Assembly (NCBI GenBank): GCA_021822995.1
Contig: JAKAPN010000057.1
Location: 1 to 6,923 of the forward strand
DNA length: 6,923 nucleotides
Direction: 5' to 3'
DNA from: an archaeon
GTDB taxonomy: Archaea; Thermoproteota; Nitrososphaeria; Nitrososphaerales; Gagatemarchaeaceae
How positions within the stretch are numbered: the first letter of the stretch is position 1; each line of letters opens with the position of its first letter. The notes under the pieces were generated by a model that saw only the letters and a list, made by a program, of their open reading frames with translations, did not search any database and was not told where the DNA came from. Positions 5,518-6,923 of this stretch are shown here, in pieces. Both the position numbers and the translations under genes were made by a program.

Positions 5518-6897
5518 CTATGCCTTGGAGCGCCCCGTCGTCCGCAAAAGCGAAAGCACGCTGCCAAGGTCCCGTTCTTCTTCGATGCTCCACAGCCGTC
5601 CAAGCGCCTCCTTGGCCTCCTTCGCACCGACCTTCCCCGATGCGAGCCGCAGGAACTTCTCTCCGATCTCGTCCTTCGTCATGGGGTTCCCAGGGTGTCC
5701 GCGGGGGACGTCCACCTGGGCGACCGTCTCCGCACCCCCCTCCTCCCTGACCGTTATCCTGTTCGGCATCGCCTTTGGGTACTTCTCCGTCAGCGCGGGG
5801 TCCTCCACGACCTTCACTTTCCTGACGAACGCGAGGTTGTCCGGGTCGGTTATGCTCGCGGCATCGTACGTCGAATTGTCAACCGTACCGTGCAGGAGCG
5901 CCATCCCGACCATGAACGGCAGGCTGTGGTCAGCGGTCTCCTTGGTCCTCGGCGCCCATTTTTCCCTGTCCTTCGCCAATATGGTGTACCCCGCTTCGTG
6001 TGTCTGAACCAGCACCGACTTCACCTTCCCCATGTCCCTGACTTTCTTGCGGACCTCGAGCGCAGCCCAGACCGCGGTCTGAGCGTGGTACTCGGCCGGC
6101 CAGTACTTCACGTACGTCTCTGCGACCTTGAATCGTCCATCCTTCCCACCGAACCCCTCGGTGTCCAGCCCGAACGGCCCCGAGACCTGGTTGAAGAAAC
6201 CCATCTCGCCTTCGAAGATCGGGGACGGGCCCGTGAACCCCTCCCTGGCCAGCATCGCGGCGAACACCGCGTTCCTGGCCGCGTTCGCGAAAGACGCGCC
6301 TTTCCACATCGAGAGCTCGCCTGCCCTGACCTGCCTCATTGCGATGTGGCCGTTCAGCGCGATGTTCACAGCCTGAGTCGCCCGCGGCGCGCTCAGCCCC
6401 ATCAGCTTCGCCGAGGCGAGGGAAGCTGAAACGAGCCCGTAGTTGACGTGGTCCCATCCTCTGTGCCTGATGTCCGCGGCGTCGCAGAGCCTGCACTGGA
6501 TCTCGTACGCGGCCACAGCGGCCGCCAACAGCTCCTTCCCGCTGGCTCCCTCGGCCTGAGCGACTGCCAGGCACGGCGCGAGGTTGTCGCTCGGATGCGC
6601 GGGCTCCTTCGAAAGATATGTGTCGTTGAAGTCGAAGTACCTTATCATCAGGCCGTTGACGAAGGTCGCTACGGGGGGAGAAGACGAGCGCGCGGACCCG
6701 ATGAGGGTGGACGGCCCCCCATCCGCGGCTTTGGAGGCGAACCTCCGTGCTATCTTCACCGGCTCCTCGTCGCTCGCGCCTATCGCGCACCCGAGGGCGT
6801 CGACGACCCTCGCCTTCATCTCCTTGGCGGTCCTCCCATCCAGGGCGCGGAAGTCCACCCCGATGACGTAAGCCGCGAGACGGGACGCCAAATCCAT
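5518..6897 (-). CDS. MmgE/PrpD family protein (2-methylcitrate dehydratase-like)
   Basis: A full-length 459-residue member of the MmgE/PrpD family, whose characterised members include 2-methylcitrate dehydratase, cis-aconitate decarboxylase and iminodisuccinate epimerase. The N-terminus (SRLAAYVIGVDFRAL, then ARVVDALGCAIGA at 29-41) is the standard opening. The signature RYFDFNDTYL (86-95) is followed by HPSDN (101-105). Further family segments are KGASFANAARNAVFAA (199-214), KYWPAEYHAQTAVWAAL (264-280), ADHSLPFMVGMALLHG (322-337) and HPGNPMTKDEIGEKF (401-415). No key segment appears missing. The ATG at 6897 gives the typical N-terminal length. A GGAG lies 11 bases upstream (6909-6912), a rather long spacing, and any TATA box would fall just past the window edge. 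The next gene, 25 bp downstream, is the LLM oxidoreductase, suggesting a two-gene unit. No methylcitrate synthase or methylisocitrate lyase is present here, so a methylcitrate-cycle role is not supported, and the substrate is unknown; it could be another hydroxy-polycarboxylate. Confidence 0.9.
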   Translation of the reverse strand: MDLASRLAAYVIGVDFRALDGRTAKEMKARVVDALGCAIGASDEEPVKIARRFASKAADGGPSTLIGSARSSSPPVATFVNGLMIRYFDFNDTYLSKEPAHPSDNLAPCLAVAQAEGASGKELLAAAVAAYEIQCRLCDAADIRHRGWDHVNYGLVSASLASAKLMGLSAPRATQAVNIALNGHIAMRQVRAGELSMWKGASFANAARNAVFAAMLAREGFTGPSPIFEGEMGFFNQVSGPFGLDTEGFGGKDGRFKVAETYVKYWPAEYHAQTAVWAALEVRKKVRDMGKVKSVLVQTHEAGYTILAKDREKWAPRTKETADHSLPFMVGMALLHGTVDNSTYDAASITDPDNLAFVRKVKVVEDPALTEKYPKAMPNRITVREEGGAETVAQVDVPRGHPGNPMTKDEIGEKFLRLASGKVGAKEAKEALGRLWSIEEERDLGSVLSLLRTTGRSKA

Positions 6898-6923
6898 GGA
6901 CGGGCCCGCTCCGGGTTCCGCTT

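Noticed and set aside
5401..6429. A 342-codon plus-strand open frame opposite the PrpD-family gene.
   Set aside because: Arg/Pro/His/Leu-rich shadow lying antisense to a full-length, motif-complete PrpD-family protein and the start of the LLM gene.
6901..6908. Palindrome CGGGCCCG upstream of the PrpD-family gene, considered as an operator.
   Set aside because: Eight-base GC palindromes are common by chance in such GC-rich sequence, and nothing else supports a binding site.

Overview
The window is a compact, high-GC stretch of ordinary chromosome, most likely from an archaeon. Three things point that way. Four genes have A/T-rich, TATA-like boxes about 24-30 bases upstream of their probable start codons with no Shine-Dalgarno sequence between, which is typical of archaeal leaderless transcripts. 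GTG and probably TTG starts are used. The gene set also fits: an F420-type luciferase-like oxidoreductase, a MenA-type UbiA prenyltransferase, an archaeal-style SCP-x thiolase and an acetoacetyl-CoA synthetase. A menaquinone-using lineage such as a non-ammonia-oxidising member of the Thermoproteota/Nitrososphaeria is a reasonable guess, but the sequence alone does not prove it.

Six protein genes fill nearly all of the window and no gap exceeds 100 bases. Read by position: (1) 1-817, minus, a thiolase-superfamily protein whose 3' end lies outside the window; (2) 869-2815, minus, acetoacetyl-CoA synthetase; (3) 2871-3494, minus, a CPBP/CAAX-like intramembrane protease homologue; (4) 3589-4491, plus, a MenA-like UbiA prenyltransferase, divergent from gene 3; (5) 4503-5492, minus, an LLM-class oxidoreductase, convergent with gene 4; (6) 5518-6897, minus, an MmgE/PrpD family protein. 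No RNA genes, CRISPR arrays, insertion sequences or obvious mobile elements were seen.

Two functional groupings stand out. The acetoacetyl-CoA synthetase and thiolase lie head to tail and suggest acetoacetate activation and C4/C2 acyl-CoA chemistry. However, the thiolase has glycine where the family's nucleophilic cysteine should be, so it may not be an ordinary ketothiolase. The PrpD-family gene and the LLM oxidoreductase look like one transcription unit: 25 bp apart, with a good Shine-Dalgarno before the second gene. Their substrates cannot be read from the sequence. The prenyltransferase probably makes membrane quinone. The CPBP homologue beside it lacks the first glutamate of its catalytic motif.

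The features with most follow-up value are the nucleophile-less thiolase next to acetoacetyl-CoA synthetase, the CPBP homologue with a degenerate active site, and the split between apparent leaderless promoters and an SD-led internal operon gene. I found no evidence of a wholly new multi-gene system.
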